Of a DNA stretch of 64,000 nt, positions 1-13,800 are shown one piece after another. How positions within the stretch are numbered: the first letter of the stretch is position 1; each line of letters opens with the position of its first letter. The notes beneath the pieces are model-generated. The model saw nothing but the letters and a program-made list of their open reading frames with translations, was not told the origin of the DNA and searched no databases. A program made the position numbers and the translations under genes. The stretch comes from Siphonodentalium dalli (lineage: Eukaryota > Mollusca > Scaphopoda > Gadilida > Siphonodentaliidae): positions 152,279,577 to 152,343,576 of the forward strand of contig CP136065.1 in NCBI GenBank assembly GCA_032622095.1, given 5' to 3'.

Positions 1-3000
1 AAGGATTCCCGGGTGGCCACCATAACTCTGGCTACGCAGCCGATTTAGTAACGAAAAGTGCTATTTTGACACCCCATGCACGACTTCAGCCCAATTTTCG
101 AAAATTTGGAAGGGGCTGCATGGTCGCGTGACTTTCCTATAGATGCCCGCTGGGTGGCAGCGAACGGAAATACAAGGATTCGCCGGTGACCACCATCACT
201 CTGGCTACGTAGCCGATTTAGTAACGAAAAGTGCAATTTTGACACACCATGCACGACTTCAGCCCAATTTTCGAAAATTTGGAAGGGGCTGCATGGTCGC
301 GTGACTTTCATATAGATGCCCGCTGGGTGGCACCGCACGAAAATTCAAGGATTCCCCGATGGCCCTCATCACTCTGGCTACGCAGCCGATTTAGTAACGA
401 AAATGCTATTTTGACACCCCATGCACGACTTCAGCCCAATTTTCGAAAATTTGGAAGGGGCTGCATGGTCGCGTGACTTTCCTATAGATGCCCGCTGGGT
501 GGTACCGCACGATAGTGCAAGGATTCCCCTATGGCCCTCATCACTCTGGCTACGCAGCCGATTTAGTAACGAAAGTGCTATTTTGACACCCCATGCACGA
601 CTTCAGCCCAATTTTCGAAAATTAGGAAGGGGCTGCATGGTCGCGTGACTTTCCTATAGATGCACACTGGGTGGCACCGCACGAAAATACAAGGATTCCC
701 CGGTGGCCCACATCACTCTGGCTACGCAGCCGATTTAGTAAAGAAAAGTGCTATTTTGACACCCCATGCACGACTTCAGCCCAATTTTCGAAAATTTGAA
801 AGGGGCTGCATGGTCGCGTGACTTTCCTATAGATGCCCGCTGGGTGGCACCGGACGAAAATACAAGGATTCCCCGGTGACCACCATCACTCTGGCTACGC
901 AGCCGATTTAGTAACGAAAGGTGCTATTTTGACACCCCATGCACGACTTCAGCCCAATTTTCGAAAATTTGGAAGAGGCTGCATGGTCGCGTGACTTTCC
1001 TATAGATGCCCGATGGGTGGTCCCGCACGAAATTACAATGATTCCCCGATGGCCCTCATTACTCTGGCTACGCAGCCGATTAGTAACGAACGTGCTATTT
1101 TGACACCCCATGCACGACTTCAGCCCAATTTTCGAAAATTTGGAAGGGGCTGCATGGTCGCGTGACTTTCCTATAGATGCCCGCTGGGTGGTACCGCACG
1201 AAAATACAAGGATTCCCGGGTGGTCACCATCACCATCACGCAGCCGATTTAGTAACGAAAAGTGCTATTTTGACACCCCATGCACGACTTCAGCCCAATT
1301 TTCGAAAATTTGGAAGGGGCTGCATGGTCGCGTGACTTTCCTATAGATGCACGTTGGGTGGCACCGCACGAAAATACAAGGATTCCCCGGTGGCCCCATC
1401 ACTCTCTCTCTCTACGCAGCCGATTTAGTAACGAAAAGTGCTATTTTGACACCCCATGCACGACTTCAGCCCAATTTTCGAAAATTTGGAAGTGGCTGCA
1501 TGGTCGCGTGACTTTCCTATAGATGCCCGCTGTGTGGCACCGCACGAAAATACAAGGATTCCCCGGTGGCCCCCATCACTCTGGCTACGCAGCCGATTTA
1601 GAAACGAAAAGTGCTATTTTGACACCCCATGCACGACTTCAGCCCAATTTTCGAAAATTTGGACGGGGCTGCATGATCGCGTGACTATCCTATAGATGCC
1701 CGCTGGGTGGCACCGGACGAAAATACAAGGATTCCCCGGTGACCACCATCAATCTGGCTACGCAGCCGATTTAGTAAAGAAAAGTGCTATTTTGACACCC
1801 CATGCACGACTTCAGCCCAATTTTCGAAAATTTGGAAGGGGCTGCATGGTCGCGTGACTTACCTATAGATGCCCGATGGGTGGCACCGCACGAAAATACA
1901 AGGATTCCCCGGTGACCACCATCACTCTGGCTACGCAGCCGATTTAGTAACGATAATTGCTATTTTAACACCCCATGCACGACTTCAGCCCATTTTTCGA
2001 AAATTTAGAAGGGGCTGCATGGTCGCGTGACTTTCCTATAGATGCCCGCTGTGTGGCACCGCACGAAAATACAAGGATTCCCCGGTGGCCCCCATCACTC
2101 TGGCTACGCAGCCGATTTAGTAAAGAAAAGTGCTATTTTGACACCCCATGCACGACTTCAGCCCAATTTTCGAACATTTGGAAGGGGCTGCATGATCGCG
2201 TGACTATTCTATACATGCCCGATGGGTGGCACCGCACGAAAATACAAGGATTCCCCGGTGACCACCATCACTCTGGCTACGCAGCCGATTTAGTAACGAA
2301 AATTGCTATTTTAACACCCCATGCACGACTTCAGCCCATTTTTCGAAAATTTAGAAGGGGCTGCATGGTCGCGTGACTTTCCTATAGATGCCCGCTGTGT
2401 GGCACCGCACGAAAATACAAGGATTCCCCGGTGGCCCCCATCACTCTGGCTACGCAGCCGATTTAGTAAAGAAAAGTGCTATTTTGACACCCCATGCACG
2501 ACTTCAGCCCAATTTTCGAAAATTTGGACGGGGCTGCATGATCGCGTGACTATTCTATAGATGCCCGCTGGGTGGCACCGCACGAAAATACAAGGATTCC
2601 CCGGTGACCACCATCACTCTGGCTACGCAGCCGATTTAGTAACGAAAGTGCTATTTTGACACCCCATGCACGACTTCAGCCGAATTTTCGAAAATTTGGA
2701 AGGGGCTGCATGGTCGCGTGACTTTCATATAGATGCCCGACGGGTGGCACCGCACGAAAATACAAGGATTCCCGGGTGGCCACCATCACTCTGGCTACGC
2801 AGCCGATTTAGTAACGAAAAGTGCTATTTTGACACCCATGCACGACTTCAGCCCAATTTTCGAAAATTTAGAAGGGGCTGCATGGTCGCGTGACTTTCCT
2901 ATAGATGCCCGCTGTGTGGCACCGCACGAAAATACAAGGATTCCCCGGTGGACCCATCACTCAGGCTACGCAGCCGATTTAGTAAAGAAAAGTGCTATTT

Positions 3001-4833
3001 TGACACCCCATGCACGACTTCAGCCCAATTTTCGAAAATTTGGAAGGGGCTGCATGATCGCGTGACTATTCTATAGATGCCCGATGGGTGGCACCGCACG
3101 AAAATACAAGGATTCCCCGGTGACCACCATCACTCTGGCTACGCAGCCGATTTAGTAACGAAAATTGCTATTTTAACACCCCATGCACGACTTCAGCCCA
3201 TTTTTCGAAAATTTAGAAGGGGCTGCATGGTCGCGTGACTTTCCTATAGATGCCCGCTGTGTGGCACCGCACGAAAATACAAGGATTCCCCGGTGGCCCC
3301 CATCACTCTGGCTACGCAGCCGATTTAGTAACGAAAGTGCTATTTTGACACCCCATGCACGACTTCAGCCCAATTTTCGAACATTTGGAAGGGGCTGCAT
3401 GGTCGCGTGACTTTCCTATAGATGCCCGCTGGGTGGTACCGCACGAAAATACAAGGATTCCCGGGTGGTCACCATCACTCTGGCTACGCAGCCGATTTAG
3501 TAACGAAAAGTGCTATTTTGACACCCCATGCACGACTTCAGCCCAATTTTCGAAAATTTGGAAGGGGCTGCATGGTCGCGTGACTTTCCTATAGATGCCC
3601 ACTGGGTGGCACGCACGAAAATACAAGGATTCCCTGATGGCCCTCATCACTCTGGCTACGCAGCCGATTTAGTAACGAAAGTGCTATTTTGACACCCCAT
3701 GCACGACTTCAGCCCAATTTTCGAAAATTTGGAAGGGGCTGCATGGTCGCGTGACTTTCCTATAGATGCCCGCTGTGTGGCACCGCACGAAAATACAAGG
3801 ATTCCCCGGTGGCCCCCATCACCCTGGCTACGCAGCCGATTTAGAAACGAAAAGTGCTATTTTGACACCCCATGCACGACTTCAGCCCAATTTTCGAAAA
3901 TTTGGAAGGGGCTGCATGGTCGCGTGACTTACCTATAGATGCCCGCTGGGTGGTACCGCATGAAAATACAATGATTCCCCGATGGCTCTCATTACTCTGG
4001 CTACGCAGCCGATTTAGTAACGAAAAGTGCTATTTTGACACCCCATGCACGACTTCAGCCGAATTTTCGAAAATTTTGAAGAGGCTGCATGGTCGCGTGA
4101 CTTACCTATAGATGCGCGCTGGGTGACACCGCTTGAAAATACAAGGATTCCCGGGTGGCCGCCATCGCTCTGGCTACGCAGCCGATTTAGAAACGAAAAG
4201 TGCTATTTTGACACACCATGCACGACTTCAGCCCAATTGTCGAAAATTTGGAAGGGGCTGCATCGTCGCGTGACTTTCCTATAGATACCCGCTGGGTGGC
4301 ACCGCACGAAAATAAAGAATTCTTGGGTGGCCACCATCACTCTGGCTACGCAGCCGATTTAGTAACGAAAAGTGCTATTTTGACACCCCATGCACGACTT
4401 CAGCCCAATTTTCGAAAATTTGGAAGGGGCTGCATTGTCGCGTGACTTTCCTATAGATGCCCGCTGTGTGGCACCGCACGAAAATACAAGGATTCCCAGG
4501 TGGCCCCCATCACTCTGGCTACGCAGCCGATTTAGTAACGAAAAGTGCTATTTTGACACCCCATGCACGACTTCAGCCCAATTTTCGAAAATTTGGACGG
4601 GGCTGCATGGTCGCGTGACTATTCTATAGATGCCCGCTGGGTGGCACCGCACGAAAATACAAGGATTCCCCGGTGACCATCATCACTCTGGCTACGCAGC
4701 CGATTTAGTAACGAAAAGTGCTATTTTGACACCCCATGCACGACTTCAGCCCATTTTTCGAAAATTTGGAAGGGGCTGCATGGTCGCATGAGTTTACTAT
4801 AGATGCCCGCTGGGTGGCACCGCACGAAAATAC
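1..4833. repeat. 28-monomer higher-order repeat, copy 1
   Basis: The sequence from position 1 recurs from 4,834 with a constant offset of 4,833 bp, 28 monomers. Marker variants recur in the same order, including a monomer with a CT-rich run (1,403-1,416 and 6,236-6,249) and one with a short CACCAT run (1,219-1,236 and 6,052-6,069). Only scattered single-base differences were noticed, for example 1,336 T against 6,169 C. The real unit may extend left of the window. Confidence 0.9.
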
Positions 4834-7800
4834 AAGGATTCCCGGGTGGCCACCATAACTCTGGCTACGCAGCCGATTTAGTAACGAAAAGTGCTATTTT
4901 GACACCCCATGCACGACTTCAGCCCAATTTTCGAAAATTTGGAAGGGGCTGCATGGTCGCGTGACTTTCCTATAGATGCCCGCTGGGTGGCAGCGAACGG
5001 AAATACAAGGATTCGCCGGTGACCACCATCACTCTGGCTACGTAGCCGATTTAGTAACGAAAAGTGCAATTTTGACACACCATGCACGACTTCAGCCCAA
5101 TTTTCGAAAATTTGGAAGGGGCTGCATGGTCGCGTGACTTTCATATAGATGCCCGCTGGGTGGCACCGCACGAAAATTCAAGGATTCCCCGATGGCCCTC
5201 ATCACTCTGGCTACGCAGCCGATTTAGTAACGAAAATGCTATTTTGACACCCCATGCACGACTTCAGCCCAATTTTCGAAAATTTGGAAGGGGCTGCATG
5301 GTCGCGTGACTTTCCTATAGATGCCCGCTGGGTGGTACCGCACGATAGTGCAAGGATTCCCCTATGGCCCTCATCACTCTGGCTACGCAGCCGATTTAGT
5401 AACGAAAGTGCTATTTTGACACCCCATGCACGACTTCAGCCCAATTTTCGAAAATTAGGAAGGGGCTGCATGGTCGCGTGACTTTCCTATAGATGCACAC
5501 TGGGTGGCACCGCACGAAAATACAAGGATTCCCCGGTGGCCCACATCACTCTGGCTACGCAGCCGATTTAGTAAAGAAAAGTGCTATTTTGACACCCCAT
5601 GCACGACTTCAGCCCAATTTTCGAAAATTTGAAAGGGGCTGCATGGTCGCGTGACTTTCCTATAGATGCCCGCTGGGTGGCACCGGACGAAAATACAAGG
5701 ATTCCCCGGTGACCACCATCACTCTGGCTACGCAGCCGATTTAGTAACGAAAGGTGCTATTTTGACACCCCATGCACGACTTCAGCCCAATTTTCGAAAA
5801 TTTGGAAGAGGCTGCATGGTCGCGTGACTTTCCTATAGATGCCCGATGGGTGGTCCCGCACGAAATTACAATGATTCCCCGATGGCCCTCATTACTCTGG
5901 CTACGCAGCCGATTAGTAACGAACGTGCTATTTTGACACCCCATGCACGACTTCAGCCCAATTTTCGAAAATTTGGAAGGGGCTGCATGGTCGCGTGACT
6001 TTCCTATAGATGCCCGCTGGGTGGTACCGCACGAAAATACAAGGATTCCCGGGTGGTCACCATCACCATCACGCAGCCGATTTAGTAACGAAAAGTGCTA
6101 TTTTGACACCCCATGCACGACTTCAGCCCAATTTTCGAAAATTTGGAAGGGGCTGCATGGTCGCGCGACTTTCCTATAGATGCACGTTGGGTGGCACCGC
6201 ACGAAAATACAAGGATTCCCCGGTGGCCCCATCACTCTCTCTCTCTACGCAGCCGATTTAGTAACGAAAAGTGCTATTTTGACACCCCATGCACGACTTC
6301 AGCCCAATTTTCGAAAATTTGGAAGTGGCTGCATGGTCGCGTGACTTTCCTATAGATGCCCGCTGTGTGGCACCGCACGAAAATACAAGGATTCCCCGGT
6401 GGCCCCCATCACTCTGGCTACGCAGCCGATTTAGAAACGAAAAGTGCTATTTTGACACCCCATGCACGACTTCAGCCCAATTTTCGAAAATTTGGACGGG
6501 GCTGCATGATCGCGTGACTATCCTATAGATGCCCGCTGGGTGGCACCGGACGAAAATACAAGGATTCCCCGGTGACCACCATCAATCTGGCTACGCAGCC
6601 GATTTAGTAACGAAAAGTGCTATTTTGACACCCCATGCACGACTTCAGCCCAATTTTCGAAAATTTGGAAGGGGCTGCATGGTCGCGTGACTTACCTATA
6701 GATGCCCGATGGGTGGCACCGCACGAAAATACAAGGATTCCCCGGTGACCACCATCACTCTGGCTACGCAGCCGATTTAGTAACGATAATTGCTATTTTA
6801 ACACCCCATGCACGACTTCAGCCCATTTTTCGAAAATTTAGAAGGGGCTGCATGGTCGCGTGACTTTCCTATAGATGCCCGCTGTGTGGCACCGCACGAA
6901 AATACAAGGATTCCCCGGTGGCCCCCATCACTCTGGCTACGCAGCCGATTTAGTAAAGAAAAGTGCTATTTTGACACCCCATGCACGACTTCAGCCCAAT
7001 TTTCGAACATTTGGAAGGGGCTGCATGATCGCGTGACTATTCTATACATGCCCGATGGGTGGCACCGCACGAAAATACAAGGATTCCCCGGTGACCACCA
7101 TCACTCTGGCTACGCAGCCGATTTAGTAACGAAAATTGCTATTTTAACACCCCATGCACGACTTCAGCCCATTTTTCGAAAATTTAGAAGGGGCTGCATG
7201 GTCGCGTGACTTTCCTATAGATGCCCGCTGTGTGACACCGCACGAAAATACAAGGATTCCCCGGTGGCCCCCATCACTCTGGCTACGCAGCCGATTTAGT
7301 AAAGAAAAGTGCTATTTTGACACCCCATGCACGACTTCAGCCCAATTTTCGAAAATTTGGACGGGGCTGCATGATCGCGTGACTATTCTATAGATGCCCG
7401 CTGGGTGGCACCGCAGGAAAATACAAGGATTCCCCGGTGACCACCATCACTCTGGCTACGCAGCCGATTTAGTAACGAAAGTGCTATTTTGACACCCCAT
7501 GCACGACTTCAGCCGAATTTTCGAAAATTTGGAAGGGGCTGCATGGTCGCGTGACTTTCATATAGATGCCCGACGGGTGGCACCGCACGAAAATACAAGG
7601 ATTCCCGGGTGGCCACCATCACTCAGGCTACGCAGCCGATTTAGTAACGAAAAGTGCTATTTTGACACCCCATGCACGACTTCAGCCCAATTTTCGAAAA
7701 TTTAGAAGGGGCTGCATGGTCGCGTGACTTTCCTATAGATGCCCGCTGTGTGGCACCGCACGAAAATACAAGGATTCCCCGGTGGACCCATCACTCAGGC

Positions 7801-8590
7801 TACGCAGCCGATTTAGTAAAGAAAAGTGCTATTTTGACACCCCATGCACGACTTCAGCCCAATTTTCGAAAATTTGGAAGGGGCTGCATGATCGCGTGAC
7901 TATTCTATAGATGCCCGATGGGTGGCACCGCACGAAAATACAAGGATTCCCCGGTGACCACCATCACTCTGGCTACGCAGCCGATTTAGTAACGAAAATT
8001 GCTATTTTAACACCCCATGCACGACTTCAGCCCATTTTTCGAAAATTTAGAAGGGGCTGCATGGTCGCGTGACTTTCCTATAGATGCCCGCTGTGTGGCA
8101 CCGCACGAAAATACAAGGATTCCCCGGTGGCCCCCATCACTCTGGCTACGCATCCGATTTAGTAACGAAAGTGCTATTTTGACACCCCATGCACGACTTC
8201 AGCCCAATTTTCGAACATTTGGAAGGGGCTGCATGGTCGCGTGACTTTCCTATAGATGCACGCTGGGTGGTACCGCACGAAAATACAAGGATTCCCGGGT
8301 GGTCACCATCACTCTGGCTACGCAGCCGATTTAGTAACGAAAAGTGCTATTTTGACACCCCATGCACGACTTCAGCCCAATTTTCGAAAATTTGGAAGGG
8401 GCTGCATGGTCGCGTGACTTTCCTATAGATGCCCGCTGGGTGGCACGCACGAAAATACAAGGATTCCCTGATGGCCCTCATCACTCTGGCTACGCAGCCG
8501 ATTTAGTAACGAAAGTGCTATTTTGACACCCCATGCACGACTTCAGCCCAATTTTCGAAAATTTGGAAGGGGCTGCATGGTCGCGTGACT
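4834..8590. repeat. 28-monomer higher-order repeat, copy 2 (shortened)
   Basis: Collinear with 1-3,750 at offset 4,833, changing to 4,834 near 7,670 because copy 1 lacks one C in a CCCC run. Around 8,533-8,600 the match jumps to monomers two units further on (offset 4,488), so two monomers present in copy 1 are missing here. The hybrid monomer at 8,533 matches one copy-1 monomer in its first half and another in its second, the signature of unequal exchange. Confidence 0.8.
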
Positions 8591-10262
8591 TACCTATAGA
8601 TGCCCGCTGGGTGACACCGCTTGAAAATACAAGGATTCCCGGGTGGCCGCCATCACTCTGGCTACGCAGCCGATTTAGAAACGAAAAGTGCTATTTTGAC
8701 ACCCCATGCACGACTTCAGCCCAATTGTCGAAAATTTGGATGGGGCTGCATCGTCCCGTGACTTTCCTATAGATACCCGCTGGGTGGCACCGCACGAAAA
8801 TACAAGGATTCTTGGGTGGCCACCATCACTCTGGCTACGCAGCCGATTTAGAAACGAAAAGTGCTATTTTGACACCCCATGCACGACTTCAGCCCAATTT
8901 TCGAAAATTTGGACGGGGCTGCATGATCGCGTGACTATCCTATAGATGCCCGCTGGGTGGCACCGGACTAAAATACAAGGATTCCCCGGTGACCACCATC
9001 AATCTGGCTACGCAGCCGATTTAGTAACGAAAAGTGCTATTTTGACACACCATGCACGACTTCAGTCCAATTTTCGAAAATTTGAAAGGGGCTGCATGGT
9101 CGCGTGACTTTGCTATAGATGCACACTGGGTGGCACCGCACGAAAATACAAGGATTCCCGGGTGGTCACCATCACTCTGGCTACGCAGCCGATTTAGTAA
9201 AGAAAAGTGCTATTTTGACACCCCATGCACGACTTCAGCCCAATTTTCGAAAATTTGGACGGGGCTGCATGATCGCGTGACTATTCTATAGATGCCCGCT
9301 GGGTGGCACCGCACGAAAATACAAGGATTCCCCGGTGACCACCATCACTCTGGCTACGCAGCCGATTTAGTAACGAAAATTGCTATTTTAACACCCCCAT
9401 GCACGACTTCAGCCCAATTTCCGAAAATTTGGAAGTGGCTGCATGGTCGCGTGACTTTCCTATAGATGCCCGCTGTGTGGCACCGCACGAAAATACAAGG
9501 ATTCCCCGGTGGCCCCCATCACTCTGGCTACGCAGCCGATTTAGTAACGAAAGTGCTATTTTGACACCCCATGCACGACTTCAGCCCAATTTTCGAACAT
9601 TTGGAAGGGGCTGCATGGTCGCGTGACTTTCCTATAGATGCCCGCTGTGTGGTACCGCACGAAAATACAAGGATTCTCGGGTGGTCACCATCACTCTGGC
9701 TACGCAGCCGATTTAGTAACGAAAAGTGCTATTTTGACACTCCATGCACGACTTCAGCCCAATTTTCGAAAATTTGGAAGGGGCTGCATGGTCGCGTGAC
9801 TTTCCTATAGATGCCCGCTGGGTGGCACGCACGAAAATACAAGGATTCCCTGATGGCCCTCATCACTCTGGCTACGCAGCCGATTTAGTAACGAAAGTGC
9901 TATTTTGACACCCCATGCACGACTTCAGCCGAATTTTCGAAAATTTGGAAGGGGCTGCATGGTCGCGTGACTTACCTATAGATGCCCGCTGGGTGACACC
10001 GCTTGAAAATACAAGGATTCCCGGGTGGCCGCCATCACTCTGGCTACGCAGCCGATTTAGAAACGAAAAGTGCTATTTTGACACCCCATGCACGACTTCA
10101 GCCCAATTGTCGAAAATTTGGAAGGGGCTGCATCGTCGCGTGACTTTCCTATAGATACCCGCTGGGTGGCACCGCACGAAAATACAAGGATTCTTGGGTG
10201 GCCACCATCACTCTGGCTACGCAGCCGATTTAGTAACGAAAAGTGCTATTTTGACACCCCAT
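8017..10262. repeat. Partial 8-monomer higher-order repeat pair, offset 1,382 bp
   Basis: Monomers starting at 8,017, 8,189, 8,533 and 8,706 recur at 9,399, 9,571, 9,915 and 10,088, a constant offset of 1,382 bp or eight monomers. A marker is the change of AAAATTTGG to ACATTTGG after TTTTCG, present at 8,215 and 9,597. Collinearity is lost after about 8,880/10,262. Confidence 0.75.
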
Positions 10263-10869
10263 GCACGACTTCAGCCCAATTTTCGAAAATTTGGAAGGGG
10301 CTGCATGGTCGCGTGACTTTCCTATAGATGCACGTTGGGTGGCATCGCACGAAAATACAAGGATTCCCCGGTGGCCCCATCACTCTCTCTCTACGCAGCC
10401 GATTTAGTAACGAAAAGTGCTATTTTGACACCCCATGCACGACTTCAGCCCAATTTTCGAAAATTTGGAAGTGGCTGCATGGTCGCGTGACTTTCCTATA
10501 GATGCCCGCTGTGTGGCACCGCACGAAAATACAAGGATTCCCCGGTGGCCCCCATCACTCTGGCTACGCAGCCGATTTAGAAACGAAAAGTGCTATTTTG
10601 ACACCCCATGCACGACTTCAGCCCAATTTTCGAAAATTTGGACGGGGCTGCATGATCGCGTGACTATCCTATAGATGCCCGCTGGGTGGTACCGGACGAA
10701 AATACAAGGATTCCCCGGTGACCACCATCAATCTGGCTACGCAGCCGATTTAGTAACGAAAAGTGCTATTTTGACACACCATGCACGACTTCAGCCCAAT
10801 TTTCGAAAATTTGAAAGGGGCTGCATGGTCGCGTGACTTTGCTATAGATGCACACTGGGTGGCACCGCG

Positions 10870-13800
10870 CGAAAATACAAGGATTCCCGGTGGCCACCAT
10901 CAATCTGGCTACGCAGCCGATTTAGTAACGAAAAGTGCTATTTTGACACCCCATGCACGACTTCAGCCCAATTTTCGAAAATTTGAAAGGGGCTGCATGG
11001 TCGCGTGACTTTCCTATAGATGCCCGCTTGGTGGCACTGCGCGAAAATACAAGGATTCCCGGTGGCCACCATCACTCTGGCTACGCAGCCGATTTAGTAA
11101 CGAAAAGTGCTATTTTGACACCCCATGCACGACTTCAGCCCAATTTTCGAAAATTTGGAAGAGGCTGCATGGTCGCGTGACTTTCCTATAGATGGCCGCT
11201 GGGTGGTCCCGCACGAAATTACAATGATTCCCCGATGGCCCTCATTACTCTGGCTACGCAGCCGATTAGTAACGAACGTGCTATTTTGACACCCCATGCA
11301 CGACTTCAGCCCAATTTTCGAAAATTTGGAAGGGGCTGCATGGTCGCGTGACTTTCCTATAGATGCCCGCTGGGTGGTACCGCACGAAAATACAAGGATT
11401 CCCGGGTGGTCACCATCACTCTGGCTACGCAGCCGATTTAGTAACGACAAGTGCTATTTTGACACCCCATGCACGACTTCAGCCCAATTTTCGAAAATTT
11501 GGAAGGGACTGCATGGTCGCGTGACTTTCCTATAGATGCCCGCTGGGTGGCACGCACGAAAATACAAGGATTCCCTGATGGCCCTCATCACTCTGGCTAC
11601 GCAGCCGATTTAGTAACGAAAGTGCTATTTTGACACCCCATGCACGACTTCAGCCGAATTTTCGAAAATTTGGAAGGGGCTGCATGGTCGCGTGACTTAC
11701 CTATAGATGCCCGCTGGGTGACACCGCTTGAAAATACAAGGATTCTTGGGTGGCCACCATCACTCTGGCTACGCAGCCGATTTAGTAACGAAAAGTGCTA
11801 TTTTGACACCCCATGCACGACTTCAGCCCAATTGTCGAAAATTTACAAGGGGCTGCATCGTCGCGTGACTTTCCTATAGATACCCGCTGGGTGGCACCGC
11901 ACGAAAATACAAGGATTCTTGGGTGGCCACCATCACTCTGGCTACCCAGCCGATTTAGTAACGAAAAGTGCTATTTTGACACCACATGCACGACTTCAGC
12001 CCAATTTTCGAAAATTTGGAAGGGGCTGCATTGTCGCGTGACTTTCCTATAGATGCCCGCTGTGTGGCACCGCACGAAAATACAAGGATTCCCATGTGGC
12101 CCCCATCACTCTGGCTACGCAGCCGATTTAGTAAAGAAAAGTGCTATTTTGACACCCCATGCACGACTTCAGCCCAATTTTCGAAAATTTGGACGGGGCT
12201 GCATGGTCGCGTGACTATTCTATAGATGCCCGCTGGGTGGCACCGCACGAAAATACAAGGATTCCCCGGTGACCATCATCAATCTGGCTACGCAGCCGAT
12301 TTAGTAACGAAAAGTGCTATTTTGACACCCCATGCACGACTTCAGCCCAATTTTCGAAAATTTGGAAGGGGCTGCATGGTCGCGTGACTTTCATATAGAT
12401 GCCCGACGGGTGGACCCGCACGAAATTACAATGATTCCCCGATGGCTCTCATTACTCTGGCTACGCAGCCGATTAGTAACGAAAGTGCTATTTTGACACC
12501 CCATGCACGACTTCAGCCCAATTTTCGAAAATTTGGAAGGGGCTGCATGGTCGCGTGACTTACCTATAGATGCCCGCTGGGTGGTACCGCACGAAAATAC
12601 AAGGATTCCCGGGTGGTCACCATCACTCTGGCTACGCAGCCGATTTAGTAACGAAAAGTGCTATTTTGACACCCCATGCACGACTTCAGCCCAATTGTCG
12701 AAAATTTGAAAGGGGCTGCATTGTCGCGTGACTTTCCTATAGATGCCCGCTGGGTGGCACGCACGAAAATACAAGGATTCCCTGATGGCCCTCATCACTC
12801 TGGCTACGCAGCCGATTTAGTAACGAAAGTGCTATTTTGACACCCCATGCACGACTTCAGCCGAATTTTCGAAAATTTGGAAGAGGCTGCATGGTCGCGT
12901 GACTTACCTATAGATGCCCACTGGGTGACACCGCTTGAAAATACAAGGATTCCCATGTGGCCCCCATCACTCTGGCTACGCAGCCGATTTAGTAAAGAAA
13001 AGTGCTATTTTGACACCCCATGCACGACTTCAGCCCAATTTTCGAAAATTTGGACGGGGCTGCATGGTCGCGTGACTATTCTATAGATGCCCGCTGGGTG
13101 GCACCGCACGAAAATACAAGGATTCCCCGGTGACCATCATTACTCTGGCTACGCAGCCGATTTAGTAACGAAAAGTGCTATTTTGACACCCCATGCACGA
13201 CTTCAGCCCATTTTTCGAAAATTTGGAAGGGGCTGCATGGTTGCATGAGTTTACTATAGATGCCCACTGGGTGGCACCGCACGAAAATACAAGGATTCCC
13301 GGGTGGACACCATAACTCTGGCTACGCAGCCGATTTAGTAACGAAAAGTGCTATTTTGACACTCCATGCACGACTTCAGCCCAATTTTCGAAAATTTGGA
13401 CGGGGCTGCATGATCGCGTGACTATCCTATAGATGCCCGCTGGGTGGTACCGGACGAAAATACAAGGATTCCCCGGTGACCACCATCAATCTGGCTACGC
13501 AGCCGATTTAGTAACGAAAAGTGCTATTTTGACACACCATGCACGACTTCAGCCCAATTTTCGAAAATTTGAAAGGGGCTGCATGGTCGCGTGACTTTGC
13601 TATAGATGCACACTGGGTGGCACCGCACGAAAATACAAGGATTCCCGGGTGGTCACCATCACTCTGGCTACGCAGCCGATTTAGTAAAGAAAAGTGCTAT
13701 TTTGACACCCCATGCACGACTTCAGTCCAATTTTCGAAAATCTGGAAGTGGCTGCATGGTCGCGTGACTTTCCTATAGATGCCCGCTTGGTGGCACTGCG

